A DNA stretch of 64,000 bases, taken from the NCBI RefSeq assembly GCF_020297055.1, contig NZ_JAIXCQ010000003.1, forward strand, positions 1-64,000, read 5' to 3'. The stretch's first letter is position 1, and the number at the start of each line of letters is the position of its first letter. Origin of the DNA: Isoptericola luteus (lineage in GTDB: Bacteria > Actinomycetota > Actinomycetes > Actinomycetales > Cellulomonadaceae). The position numbers were made by a program, and so were the translations under genes. Shown here piece after piece: positions 1-9,135 of this stretch. The notes under the pieces are model-generated. The model saw only the letters and a program-made list of their open reading frames with translations. It searched no databases and had not been told where the DNA came from.

Positions 1-518
1 TCCGTGGCACCCACCGACGGATACGGCAACGCGATCTTCGTCCCCTGCAACCGCCGCGGCGCCCGCAGATGAATCCCGTTCGGCAGCTTGTCCACCACCG
101 CACCGAACTGCCGCAAGATATCCAGATGGAAATTGATCGGACGATCCCCGATCCGACACCCACCCAGATCCGGGATGAACGCCTCCCCCAACCGGTGCAG
201 CAACGGACCACAGAACAGAATCGGAATCCGGCTCGACCCCGCATGCGCATCAATATCCGCCACATGCGCCGACTCCACGTTCGACGGATCCAGCACCAAC
301 GTCCCCGCACCCGGATCCGACGCCACCGTCACACCATGCAGCTCCAACAAACCCGTGACCACACCCACATCACGAATCTGCGGCACATTACGCAACACAC
401 TGGCCGACTCACCCAACAACGACGCCACCATCGCCTTGGACACGAAGTTCTTCGCCCCACGCACCGTAATCGTGCCCTCGAGCGGAGTACCACCGTTCAC
501 ATACAGCAGATCGTTCAC
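1..518 (-). CDS. murA: UDP-N-acetylglucosamine 1-carboxyvinyltransferase (MurA), N-terminal part, cut by the window edge
   Basis: The reverse strand reads an open frame of 172 residues beginning VNDLLYVNGGTPLEG and continuing TVRGAKNFVSKAMVASLLGES. This is the N-terminal signature of the EPSP/MurA fold, with the conserved RGAKN lysine-asparagine pair. MurA transfers enolpyruvate from PEP to UDP-GlcNAc, the first cytoplasmic step of peptidoglycan synthesis. The GTG start at 518 has a GGAAGG Shine-Dalgarno about seven bases upstream. The active-site loop (Cys or Asp) and the C-terminal half lie outside the window. Codon use differs from the neighbours: many codons end in T (GAT, GGT, CGT, ATT) and leucine is often TTG, so GC3 is visibly lower. 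Whether this is the housekeeping or a second MurA cannot be decided from this fragment. Confidence 0.9.
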   Translation of the reverse strand, partial: MNDLLYVNGGTPLEGTITVRGAKNFVSKAMVASLLGESASVLRNVPQIRDVGVVTGLLELHGVTVASDPGAGTLVLDPSNVESAHVADIDAHAGSSRIPILFCGPLLHRLGEAFIPDLGGCRIGDRPINFHLDILRQFGAVVDKLPNGIHLRAPRRLQGTKIALPYPSVGAT

Positions 519-586
519 AAGGCACCTTCCAAGAACAACGGGCAACGAGTGGGTGACGTCGGGGTGCCGACGGCTCCCCGGTCGGC

Positions 587-592
587 AGAATA
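587..592 (-). promoter_or_regulatory. possible -10 element for murA
   Basis: On the minus strand TATTCT stands about 70 bases before the murA GTG, in an otherwise GC-rich gap. No clear -35 hexamer is visible at the right distance. The call rests on the hexamer alone. Confidence 0.25.
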
Positions 593-680
593 CGCGACGG
601 TCCCGTCCCAGACTGCGCCCTGCGCCACCGTGGTACCCCGCACGGAACGTCACCGTGCCTCCTAGCAGGAACGACAGGTT

Positions 681-700
681 CGGCTCGAACTTCCGAGCCG
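681..700 (-). terminator. short hairpin downstream of the Stealth genes
   Basis: A perfect 7-bp stem (CGGCTCG / CGAGCCG) with a 6-nt loop lies about 105 bases after the stop codon of the first Stealth gene and before murA. It could end the Stealth transcript. There is no U tract, which is usual in high-GC actinobacteria. The rest of the 519-806 gap holds no convincing gene. Confidence 0.35.
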
Positions 701-806
701 GCTGGGGTCCGCGTGTAGCGTCAGACCGTCAATGCCGAGGCTGACCTGAGGGTCTCGACGGCGTCGAGCGAGCATCGCGGGGAGTGGCCGCACGTCGTCG
801 TGGATC

Positions 807-2528
807 TCAGGCGCCCCGCGCGACCGGCCCCTCGTCCTCGATCTCGAAGGGAGCTCGGATCGGGTACACACGCTGGAGCCAGTGCGCGAGCCACTCGGGA
901 TCTGCCTCCTGCTCGCCACCGGGCGGAGGGACGTCGTTCAGGCAGATCACCTGGAACTTCCGGACGAACTCCAGGCGGTCCATCTTCTGCCGAACGGCCG
1001 TGTTCCCGATGTTGAAGTACCCGAACCTGATGTTCGCGCGCACGGCACGGCCGGTGAAGAGCGCCGTGTAGAGGTGCAGCCAGGAGTTGATCACCACATC
1101 GGTCTCAGCTCGGAACGGGCTCGCGACGGTACGGCGGATCTCCTCGCCGTACCGCTGCTCCAGCTCGAGCGCGACGTCCTTGCTCTGAGGTACCGGTACG
1201 TGGCCGAAGAGCGACGAAGCCCGGTGCCCGTGGTCGCGCTCCAGGAGGGCGGCAGAGTTCGACCGGGCCAGCTCGAGCGAGGTCTGGCTCTCGCGCGGGA
1301 TGTCAGGGCGACGTGACCGTGAGAAGTTGACCCGGAGCTGCCCGGTCGAGGTGAAGAATGAATACGGCGTGACCGGTCGGTTGAACATCACGTCGTCGTT
1401 CATCAGCAGGTAGTGGTCCGCGAGGCCCGGGATCCTGTGGATCTGGGAACTGATCGCATGCGAGTTATACGAAGGCAGCACTCTCGGATCGGCGAAGATG
1501 TCGCGGTGGTCGACTACCTGCACCCGGCCGTGCTCCGAATCCAGCCAGTCTGGGCGCTGCTCGTCGGTGACGAGGTAGATGTTCCGGATCCAGGGCGCGT
1601 ACATCTCGAGGGAGCGCATCGAGGCCCGCAGCTCGCCTCGATCCCGGAACCGGTGCGCCGCGACGCTCTCGTCCGTCGACGCGGGTGACGGCTCCATGCC
1701 GAGGGAGAGCCGCACCGCCTCGCGCTTCTCACGCCACCGCGGATCAGAATCGTCGACCCACAGGTACACCGCGTCCACGGGAAACTCGATGGAGAACGCG
1801 TCGTGCTCCGATGCCGCCAGCCGCCGCTCGAGGCGCCCGTCCCATCGAGGACGCTCCACGAGCTCCGGCGCGCTTGCGGCCCCGATTTGCTGGATGATGC
1901 TGTCGCGATCCGGAGATCGGAGGTTCCCGTCCTCGTCTTCGTCCCACACGGCGACGTCGCAGCCCTCTGGCGGGCCAAAGAGGCGCCCCGTCTCGGAGCA
2001 TCGCACGTACTGGAAGAGGGTGAAGGACCGTACTGCCTCAAGTTCGCGGCTCGTCAGCCCGCGAAGCACCAGCTGCGAACCGCGCTCAATCCCTTCGAGC
2101 GCGTAGTAGAACCCCAGCTCCCCCAGCTCGTCCTTCAACACCTTGACCAGAGCGGGAAGGTCCTTTCGCCGCACGGCCCAGCGCGACACGCGGGTATAGG
2201 GGGCGTGCGTGGCAAAGTACTCCACGCCCGCTTGGTCGAGCGCTCGCACCACATGGTCCGCAGCGACGGCCGACAGGTGCCAGGGTGTCGCTCGTTCCGA
2301 GAATGTCGAGATCACCTGGCGTCCGCGATACACGGTCACCTCGCGGCGCGGAGCAAGCGTTTCGAGCCTCAACAGCTCGGGGTCGACAAGGCGCCGCAGG
2401 ACGGGGAACCGCCGACGCCGAGCGACGACCGCGCGATTGGCTCTCGACCAGGCCCGGATCGCACTTCGTCTGGCGATGCGCCTGAATCGCGCCGCTACTT
2501 TACGCATGAACTCCTGCGCCTCCGCCAT
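807..2528 (-). CDS. Stealth-family sugar-phosphate transferase (copy 1)
   Basis: This 573-residue protein carries the conserved regions of the Stealth family. CR1 is near residues 251-264 (DAVYLWVDDSDPRW). CR2 is near 293-330 (RGELRASMRSLEMYAPW and YLVTDEQRPDWL). CR3 is near 353-385 (YNSHAISSQIHRI and MNDDVMFNRPV). A CR4-like stretch lies near 450-530. Known members (SacB, CpsY, LcbA types) transfer hexose-1-phosphate units during synthesis of phosphodiester-linked capsules and wall polymers. The first ~230 residues are basic and family-variable. It follows its paralogue by 12 bases, so both are probably co-transcribed. ATG 2528 has no clear ribosome site. An internal in-frame ATG at 2507 follows AGGAG, though very closely, so it may be the real start. 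The sugar donor cannot be told from sequence. Confidence 0.85.
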   Translation of the reverse strand: MAEAQEFMRKVAARFRRIARRSAIRAWSRANRAVVARRRRFPVLRRLVDPELLRLETLAPRREVTVYRGRQVISTFSERATPWHLSAVAADHVVRALDQAGVEYFATHAPYTRVSRWAVRRKDLPALVKVLKDELGELGFYYALEGIERGSQLVLRGLTSRELEAVRSFTLFQYVRCSETGRLFGPPEGCDVAVWDEDEDGNLRSPDRDSIIQQIGAASAPELVERPRWDGRLERRLAASEHDAFSIEFPVDAVYLWVDDSDPRWREKREAVRLSLGMEPSPASTDESVAAHRFRDRGELRASMRSLEMYAPWIRNIYLVTDEQRPDWLDSEHGRVQVVDHRDIFADPRVLPSYNSHAISSQIHRIPGLADHYLLMNDDVMFNRPVTPYSFFTSTGQLRVNFSRSRRPDIPRESQTSLELARSNSAALLERDHGHRASSLFGHVPVPQSKDVALELEQRYGEEIRRTVASPFRAETDVVINSWLHLYTALFTGRAVRANIRFGYFNIGNTAVRQKMDRLEFVRKFQVICLNDVPPPGGEQEADPEWLAHWLQRVYPIRAPFEIEDEGPVARGA

Positions 2529-2540
2529 GATGGAACACGG

Positions 2541-4184
2541 TCATTTCTTCTCGAATCCGCTTGGCAGCGGGAATCGTCGTGCAAGATATTTGGAAAGCAG
2601 TCCGACAGCCCGGTCGGCCCTCGGCCCGGGCTGGAGCTGCGTGTCGTTGAGGCAGAACACGTCGTGTCCTTCGTCGTCGATCAACGTCAGGTCGCGCAGA
2701 GTCCTCAGCGTGGAGATGTCACGATAGTGATACCTCAGCGATCCGATCACTGCCCGGCCGGTCGCGTGCGCGTAGTAGTGGTACAGCGACGAAGCAACCG
2801 AGATGTCGTCGGGATGCCGGAACACCGACGCTGCGACCCGCGCGAACTCTTCCGGGAACCGCGCCTCCATCTCCGCCAGGACGTCGCGACGCTGCGGGTG
2901 GGGAGTGTGCTGGAACTTGTTCGTCACCGTGCGCCCGAACGTCCGCTCCAGAAGCTCCCGGTTGTTCTTGGCCGCTGACAGCACCGGCAGGTCACAAGCG
3001 CTCGGCGGGCCTACGTCCAGGAGCATGGTCGACAGGAAGAACCGGGTGAGCCCGTTCGCCTCGAAGAACTGCTCGGGCGTGACGGGACGACCGAAGAACA
3101 CGTCGTCGTTGAGGTACAGGTAATGGTCGGCCAGCCCGTCGATGTGGTGGAGCTGCGACTCGATCGCATGCGAGTTGAACACTGGGAGCACCGACGGGTC
3201 GCGGAAGATCTCGCGATGGTGCACGACGTTCACGCGAGGGTCGCTCTGGTCGAGCCACTCCGGGACCTGCCCGTCAGTGACGATGTGTACCTGCCGGACC
3301 CAGCCCGCGTACATCTCCAGCGACCGCAACGAATATCGCAGCTCGTCGCGGGCGGTGAATCGCGAGGCGGCCATCGCCGTCGCGTTGTGGGCACCCTCGT
3401 CGATCGACCGTAACGCCGCCTCCTTGCGCCGTAGCCAGCGGGGGTCGCTCCCGTCCACCCAGGTGTAGACCACGTCGACGGGAAACTGGACGTCCAACAG
3501 GTGCGGTGAACGAAGCACCGCCCCTCCGCCCTGGGCGGTGGCGACGGACCATGCCTGTGGGGTGAGGTAGGGGAACGACGAGTTCGGGCCGGGTGCGACG
3601 CGCGTGTCCTGCACGTGCCCGCCACCGTCAACCCGCGCCGTGCCCACCGGGACGGTGGGCCACAGCTCGACGGTGACGCCGTGCTCCGCGTTGCCGACGA
3701 CCAGGCCCGACGGTGAGGCGAGCACTCGGAAGAGGGTGAATCGAGGCGGCAACGTCCCGACGCGCCGTACCCACGACGCCAGGGGACGATGCCACGCACG
3801 CCACCCGCTGCCGAGGGCCACTCCCCACTCACGGTCGCTGGAAAGAGCCTTCAGGGCGCTCGCGACGGCCAGTTCGTCGTCACCGTCGAGAGCGACGAAC
3901 GCGCGCCCCTCCACCGGCCGGGGTAGCACCACATGGGCGATCCCGGCACGATCGAGGGCGGCGCGCAGCGACTGCAGCGTCTGCTCCTCGACCTGCGGCG
4001 ACTCAAAGGCGTTGACGATCCGGGCGTCGTAAGCCACACCACCGAGCCTTGCGGCCACGTACCCCGGCGACGGCCGACGTGACGCGTCGAGCCAGGCTCC
4101 GACTCGGGAGGCCAGGCGAAGTCGCAACCGTCCCGCTCGGCGCGCCACGGCACGCGCTGCTCCGACAATGACTCGCTTCGCCAT
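2541..4184 (-). CDS. Stealth-family sugar-phosphate transferase (copy 2)
   Basis: This 547-residue paralogue of the downstream gene has CR1 near 234-248 (DVVYTWVDGSDPRW), CR2 near 275-312 (ARDELRYSLRSLEMYAGW), CR3 near 336-370 (FNSHAIESQLHHIDGLADHY, then LNDDVFFGRPV) and a CR4-like end. The family moves sugar-1-phosphate to a growing phosphoglycan. Conserved Asp and Asn residues of the family (TWVDGSD, LNDDV) are present in both copies, so both look active. It is the first gene of the minus-strand pair and faces the dehydrogenase at 4596 across a 411-base divergent gap. The N-terminal ~30 residues are very basic (MAKRVIVGAARAVARRAGR), which suggests membrane association. Two unlike copies suggest two different linkages or acceptors in one polymer. 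Confidence 0.85.
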   Translation of the reverse strand: MAKRVIVGAARAVARRAGRLRLRLASRVGAWLDASRRPSPGYVAARLGGVAYDARIVNAFESPQVEEQTLQSLRAALDRAGIAHVVLPRPVEGRAFVALDGDDELAVASALKALSSDREWGVALGSGWRAWHRPLASWVRRVGTLPPRFTLFRVLASPSGLVVGNAEHGVTVELWPTVPVGTARVDGGGHVQDTRVAPGPNSSFPYLTPQAWSVATAQGGGAVLRSPHLLDVQFPVDVVYTWVDGSDPRWLRRKEAALRSIDEGAHNATAMAASRFTARDELRYSLRSLEMYAGWVRQVHIVTDGQVPEWLDQSDPRVNVVHHREIFRDPSVLPVFNSHAIESQLHHIDGLADHYLYLNDDVFFGRPVTPEQFFEANGLTRFFLSTMLLDVGPPSACDLPVLSAAKNNRELLERTFGRTVTNKFQHTPHPQRRDVLAEMEARFPEEFARVAASVFRHPDDISVASSLYHYYAHATGRAVIGSLRYHYRDISTLRTLRDLTLIDDEGHDVFCLNDTQLQPGPRADRAVGLLSKYLARRFPLPSGFEKK

Positions 4185-4595
4185 GATCCGTCGTTCGTCC
4201 GGTTCCCCGAACGCACTTCTCCCTCTTTGTGCACCACTCGGTAGGCCTTGCGTTCACGGCTGTCGACGAGCACGGTCGCCGGTCCAGCCCGACCGATTGT
4301 GGCAGACATCGGGGGCTCATCCGATCTGAAAGTGTCGGTGCGCTCTGAGCCCGCCGGCGTCGAGGAGGTGGAATGCCGGTACGTCGGCGGCGCGCTCGGT
4401 CACGGCTTCGACCGAGGACGATGAGCCCTCGATGCCCGGATGTCTGCGGAACCTCGCCCGAGCCGTTGCTCGTCGCGAGTATCCTCGAGCGTTGACTGGA
4501 CCTCACGTCCTGTTCGTCAGATGTACGCCGTGGCCTCCTGCCGGTCACGTGCGGACGTCCACGCCACATTCAGGAATGGAAGGGACATGGGCTCC
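4185..4595. promoter_or_regulatory. divergent intergenic region between Stealth copy 2 and the dehydrogenase
   Basis: No convincing gene is seen in these 411 bases. On the plus strand TTGACT at 4492-4497 could be a -35 element, followed 19 bases later by a weak TCAGAT. The long gap before both starts suggests that both transcription units begin here. No riboswitch, clear operator or strong palindrome was recognised. Confidence 0.35.
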
Positions 4596-5855
4596 ATGCC
4601 TATCGACATCGCCGTCATCGGACTCGGCTACGTCGGGTTGCCGCTCGCCCGCGAGGCCGTGCACGCCGGACTGCAGGTCCGCGGCTTCGACGTCACCACG
4701 CCCATCGTGCAAGCCCTGAACGATGGGCGCTCCCATGTCGACGACATCTCCGACTCAGACGTCGCGGCGATGGTCGCGGCGGGATTCCGTGCAACCGGCG
4801 ATGTCGAGGAGATCCGTGGCACGTCTGCGGTGGTGATCTGCGTGCCGACGCCGTTGGGTCCTGACGGTGGTCCGGACCTGGGTGCGGTGATCGCGGCGAC
4901 GCGCACGGTGGCCGGGATCCTGGAGCCGGGGATGCTCGTGGTGCTGGAGTCCACGACGTACCCGGGCACCACGGAGGAGGTGCTCAAGCCGATCCTGGAG
5001 GAAGGCGGTCTGCAGGCCGGTCAGGACTTCCACCTGGCCTTCTCCCCGGAGCGGATCGACCCCGGTAACGCCGTCTACGGCATGAAGAACACCCCGAAAG
5101 TGGTCGGTGGGCTGACTCCGGCCTCCACCGAGCGTGCGGCGGACCTGTACGGCAGGTTCGTGGACACGGTCGTGGTGGCCAAGGGTGCGCGGGAGGCGGA
5201 GACGGCGAAGCTGCTGGAGAACACCTACCGGCACATCAACATCGCGCTGGTGAACGAGATGGCGCGGTTCTGCCACGAGCTGGACATCGACCTGTGGAAC
5301 GTCATCGACCTGGCCAAGACCAAGCCGTTCGGCTTCCAGGCGTTCTACCCGGGCCCGGGTGTGGGTGGGCACTGCATCCCGATCGACCCGAACTACCTGA
5401 GCCACAACGTGCGGTCGCGTCTGGGGTACCCGTTCCGGTTCGTCGAGCTGGCGCAGGAGATCAACGCGACCATGCCGACCTACGTCGCACGCCGGGCACA
5501 GGACATCCTCAACGAGGATGCGAAGGCCGTGCGCGGCTCGCGCGTGCTGCTCCTCGGCGTCACGTACAAGCCGGACATCGCCGACCAGCGCGAGTCGCCC
5601 GCGGTCGCCGTCGCGCAGAACCTCATCGCCCAAGGGGCCGACCTGGTCTTCCACGACCCGCACGTGGAGCAGTGGCGGGTCAACGGTGACGTCCTCGACC
5701 GGGTCGAGGATCTCGACACGGCCGTCCTCGGCGCAGACCTGGTGATCCTGGTGCAGAACCACAGCGCCTACGATGTTGACGCTCTCGCGGAGAAGTCCGC
5801 GCGCTTCTTCGACACCAAGGGCGCGTCGACGCACGAGGGCGCCGTCCGTCTCTGA
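4596..5855 (+). CDS. nucleotide-sugar (UDP-GlcNAc/ManNAc-type) 6-dehydrogenase, copy 1
   Basis: This 419-residue enzyme belongs to the UDP-glucose/GDP-mannose dehydrogenase family. An N-terminal Rossmann motif (VIGLGYVGLPLA) is followed by the STTYPGTTEEV stretch, the central helix region and GVGGHCIPIDPNY with catalytic Cys260. The C-terminal domain has LLLGVTYKPDIADQRESP. The family oxidises C6 of a UDP-sugar twice using NAD+, giving a UDP-uronic acid. The GGHCIPIDP form is the one usual in WbpA/WecC-like enzymes acting on N-acetylhexosamines, which is an inference for this gene. ATG 4596 was chosen because the paralogue at 21072-22331 begins at the same residue. ATG 4587, just after GGAAGGG, is a possible earlier start. 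Residues 188-300 are identical to the paralogue. Confidence 0.9.
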   Translation: MPIDIAVIGLGYVGLPLAREAVHAGLQVRGFDVTTPIVQALNDGRSHVDDISDSDVAAMVAAGFRATGDVEEIRGTSAVVICVPTPLGPDGGPDLGAVIAATRTVAGILEPGMLVVLESTTYPGTTEEVLKPILEEGGLQAGQDFHLAFSPERIDPGNAVYGMKNTPKVVGGLTPASTERAADLYGRFVDTVVVAKGAREAETAKLLENTYRHINIALVNEMARFCHELDIDLWNVIDLAKTKPFGFQAFYPGPGVGGHCIPIDPNYLSHNVRSRLGYPFRFVELAQEINATMPTYVARRAQDILNEDAKAVRGSRVLLLGVTYKPDIADQRESPAVAVAQNLIAQGADLVFHDPHVEQWRVNGDVLDRVEDLDTAVLGADLVILVQNHSAYDVDALAEKSARFFDTKGASTHEGAVRL

Positions 5856-5928
5856 CCGGCACGCGGAGACCAGGATCAGGCTCGACGGCCTCTGACCCGA
5901 CCCGAACACCCGACGTCGAAGGAGTTCC

Positions 5929-6927
5929 ATGCGCTCTCGAAGCTTCGCAGCCCTCGTCGCGACTGCCGTGGCGGTGGCCGTGGGGGTCGTTGCTGCGCTG
6001 CTCGGCAGGACCGACGTCGCACTTGCTGTCGTGGTGGTCCTGCTCGGGAGCACCGCCCTGCTCACCGTGCAGGTCTACCGCCGCACAGGAGCCGCGGCCG
6101 TTGGGGCGCGGGCCGCTGGACGCGAGGTGGGGCGCCTGCGCAAGGAGCTCGCACGACGGGAGAGCGCCGTACCGACCGCCACGGCGGTTCACCGTGATGC
6201 CGCAGCGGCCCGCGCGTCGGTGGCGAAGCTCGATGACCTGGCCTCGCAGATCGGTGAGCTCCGTGAAGAGGTCACCGCCGTCCACAGCCTGGCCCATGCC
6301 GCACGGCCAGGAAAGCTCCTCTCGCAGATCCAGGCGCTCGACCAGCTGCGCGACAAGTTCCGGGTCGAGGGTCCGCTCCCGGACGTCGGCGGCTGGGCCC
6401 TCGATCCGACGGAGCTGCTGTGGCTGATCGACGAGGTCGAGCGACGTCGTCCCGAGTTCGTCGTGGAGTGCGGGAGCGGCACCTCGACCTTCTGGATCGC
6501 CATGGCACTGAGGAGGAACGGCCACGGCCGGATCATCTCGCTGGAGCACCAGGGCAAGTTCGCCGCGCGCACGCGGGCCGTCCTGGAGCGCCACGAGCTG
6601 TCCGACGTGGCTGAGGTCCGGCACGCGCCGCTGGCCGAGGTGGAGACGCCGCGCGGCACGTTCCGCTGGTACGACGTCGAGCCCGACTCCCTCGGACCGA
6701 TCGATCTGCTCGTCGTCGACGGTCCGCCGGGCACCACCGGACCTCTGGCGCGCTACCCCGCCCTTCCCGTCCTGCATCGCGCGCTCAACCCGGGAGCGTG
6801 CGTCCTCGTCGACGACATGCACCGTACCGACGAGCAGGAGGCCGTCAGGCACTGGCTCAGAGAGCTGCCGGCGCTGCATCGTGCGGGCTACACGAACGGC
6901 AACTCGGAGGTGCTCACGTATGGGTGA
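5929..6927 (+). CDS. membrane-anchored class I SAM-dependent methyltransferase
   Basis: The 332-residue product starts with two hydrophobic helices (about residues 7-25 and 29-48), continues with a charged heptad-rich stretch to about residue 130, and ends with a Rossmann methyltransferase domain. Motif I is VVECGSGTSTFW. An acidic residue follows strand 2 (IISLEHQ), and IDLLVVDGPPG plus VLVDDMHR follow. These are features of the Methyltransf_24 type of small-molecule O-methyltransferase. The protein probably methylates a sugar of the polymer at the inner membrane face. The ATG has an excellent GGAG site four bases before it. It sits 73 bases after the dehydrogenase and before an acyltransferase, in a plus-strand run. 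The substrate is unknown. Confidence 0.75.
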   Translation: MRSRSFAALVATAVAVAVGVVAALLGRTDVALAVVVVLLGSTALLTVQVYRRTGAAAVGARAAGREVGRLRKELARRESAVPTATAVHRDAAAARASVAKLDDLASQIGELREEVTAVHSLAHAARPGKLLSQIQALDQLRDKFRVEGPLPDVGGWALDPTELLWLIDEVERRRPEFVVECGSGTSTFWIAMALRRNGHGRIISLEHQGKFAARTRAVLERHELSDVAEVRHAPLAEVETPRGTFRWYDVEPDSLGPIDLLVVDGPPGTTGPLARYPALPVLHRALNPGACVLVDDMHRTDEQEAVRHWLRELPALHRAGYTNGNSEVLTYG

Positions 6928-6972
6928 GCGCTCCCCGGACGCAGGCAGCTTCGGGACGGCGAGCCCACGAGC

Positions 6973-9096
6973 ATGAGCACGGGCATCGAATCCCCTACCG
7001 CCCAGACGACCTCCTCCACCGAGGCCGCCGAGGCCGTGCCGACTTCTCGCGCCACCCGATTCCGCCCGGACGTCGAAGGGCTGCGCGCGATCGCGATCGG
7101 CAGCGTCCTGCTCTTTCACGCCGGGATCGTCGCCGTGCCCGGCGGCTTCGTCGGGGTCGACGTCTTCTTCGTCATCTCCGGCTTCCTGATCACCGGGCAG
7201 CTCGTGCGCGAGGTGGAGGGAACCGGGAAGGTCTCACTGGTCCGCTTCTACGCACGTCGGGCGCGACGCCTGCTCCCCGCCGCAGCACTGGTGCTCGTCG
7301 TCACGGCCGGGCTGGTCCTGTCCCTGGGAAGCATCGTCGACCGGAAGGTCTTCGCGGGTGACATCGTGGCCGCCGCCGCGTACGTGGAGAACTGGCGCTT
7401 GGCGGGCAGGTCCGTCGACTACCTCGCCGAGGGGGTCAGCGTCTCGCCCGTGCAGCACTTCTGGTCGTTGTCGGTCGAGGAGCAGTTCTACATCGTCTGG
7501 CCGATCCTCCTCCTCGTGGTCGCCCTGCTGGCCCGGCGGTTCCACTGGCCCACCCGGTGGGTCATGGCCGCCGGCCTCGCCGCCATCGTCGTCCCGTCGT
7601 TCGTCTGGTCGGTCGTGATGTCCGCGGCGAGCCCTGCCAACGCGTTCTTCGTGACCACGACCCGCCTGTGGGAGCTCGGGGTCGGTGGCCTCGTGGCCGT
7701 CGGCATCACGCTCTGGCCGCACATCCCGAGAGCCGTCGGACTGGTCCTGGGCTGGGGCGGAATCGCCGCCATCGTCGCCGGGGCGCTCCTGCTCGACGAG
7801 TCGGCGATCTGGCCCGGCCACCTGGCGCTCGTTCCCGTCCTGGGCACGGCGGCAGTGATCATCGCCGGCACGACGGACTCGTCTCCCGGGTTCCTCGGCC
7901 ACCGACTCATGGTGTGGCTCGGAGGGCTCTCGTACTCCCTCTACCTGTGGCACTGGCCGCTCCTCATCGCCGCCACCTGGGTCTGGGGCGAGCTGGGCCA
8001 GAAGCGCGGCCTCCTCATCGTGGTGCTGGCCGTCATCCCGGCCTGGCTCTCGTACAAGCTCGTCGAGAACCCGATGCGACGGATCGCCCAGGCGCGGTGG
8101 TCCCCTGGCGTGACTCTCTCGGTCGGGCTCAACCTCACGGCGCTCACCGTGATCGCCGGTCTCCTGCTCGCCAACAGCACCCCGACGAGCGCACCCGCGA
8201 ACGCCAGCACTCAAGGGAAGGGCGCTCAGGAGCTCGAGCTCCAGGACGGCCGGGCGACCGGAGTCCCCGATCCGGTCACCGTGGAGAGCTTCGCACCACT
8301 CCCCCAGGACGTCGTGGCGGACCGGCCCGACGCCTACGACACCGGCTGTCAGGTGGACCAGCAGACCAATGAGCCTCACCCGTGCGCGTACGGGGACAGG
8401 ACCGGGTCCACGCACGTCATGCTCCTCGGCGACTCGAAGGCACTGCAGTGGATCGACGCGCTCGACCCGATCGCGAAGGACCAGGGCTGGGTTCTCGACG
8501 TGGCGACCAAGAGCTCGTGCGGTTTCTCCCCGGCGTTGCAGGCGAAGGCGAGCGGTGCCCCGTACAAGAGCTGCCTCGCCTACAACGCCGCCCTCCTCGA
8601 CCTCGTCCTCGAGGAGCGGCCCGACGCGGTGATCGTCTCGCAGGGGGCGGGAACGGCTCTTGACAGCTCAGGCGACCTCACGCGGGACGAGATGGTGGGC
8701 GGTCTTGTCTCCGTGTGGCGAACACTGGAGGACGCCGGGATCGACGTCGTCGTGATCGCGGACAACCCCCGCCCGCACGAGCTGCCCTCGGGTGGGCACG
8801 AAGCCTACAAGTGCGTGGCGCAGCACCTGGATCAGCTGCCGAGCTGTGCCTTCGACACCGGGACCGGGCTCGAGCAGAGCGGCACGTTCGCCCTGGAGCC
8901 CGCGGCCGACCTGGTGCCGGACGTCGACCTGATCGACATGAACGACCTCGTCTGTGACGACGTCTGCCCGCCAGTCATCGGCGAGGTCCTCGTCTATCGA
9001 CAGGGTTCTCACCTCTCCCGCACCTATGTGCGGTCCACCGTCCCCATCCTCAGCTCGAGGCTCGTCCCCGTGCTCCACGACGCCGCCGCCTCGTAG
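6973..9096 (+). CDS. AT3-SGNH O-acyltransferase, copy 1 (OafA-like)
   Basis: This 707-residue membrane protein has an N-terminal acyltransferase-3 domain. It opens FRPDVEGLRAIAIGSVLLFHAG and has the GGFVGVDVFFVISGFLITG signature and about ten hydrophobic helices up to residue ~395. A Pro/Ser/Thr-rich linker leads to an extracytoplasmic SGNH-type domain (HVMLLGDSKALQWIDAL, SCGFSP). AT3-SGNH proteins pass acyl groups across the membrane and attach them to surface sugars. Here the target is likely a wall polymer made by the neighbours. The start ATG lies 45 bases after the methyltransferase and has only a weak ribosome site. A paralogue with the same layout lies at 16638-18734 on the other strand. 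Confidence 0.9.
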   Translation: MSTGIESPTAQTTSSTEAAEAVPTSRATRFRPDVEGLRAIAIGSVLLFHAGIVAVPGGFVGVDVFFVISGFLITGQLVREVEGTGKVSLVRFYARRARRLLPAAALVLVVTAGLVLSLGSIVDRKVFAGDIVAAAAYVENWRLAGRSVDYLAEGVSVSPVQHFWSLSVEEQFYIVWPILLLVVALLARRFHWPTRWVMAAGLAAIVVPSFVWSVVMSAASPANAFFVTTTRLWELGVGGLVAVGITLWPHIPRAVGLVLGWGGIAAIVAGALLLDESAIWPGHLALVPVLGTAAVIIAGTTDSSPGFLGHRLMVWLGGLSYSLYLWHWPLLIAATWVWGELGQKRGLLIVVLAVIPAWLSYKLVENPMRRIAQARWSPGVTLSVGLNLTALTVIAGLLLANSTPTSAPANASTQGKGAQELELQDGRATGVPDPVTVESFAPLPQDVVADRPDAYDTGCQVDQQTNEPHPCAYGDRTGSTHVMLLGDSKALQWIDALDPIAKDQGWVLDVATKSSCGFSPALQAKASGAPYKSCLAYNAALLDLVLEERPDAVIVSQGAGTALDSSGDLTRDEMVGGLVSVWRTLEDAGIDVVVIADNPRPHELPSGGHEAYKCVAQHLDQLPSCAFDTGTGLEQSGTFALEPAADLVPDVDLIDMNDLVCDDVCPPVIGEVLVYRQGSHLSRTYVRSTVPILSSRLVPVLHDAAAS

Positions 9097-9135
9097 CACC
9101 GCGCAGTCGCCAGACCCCCGCAAGGAGACCCACCC

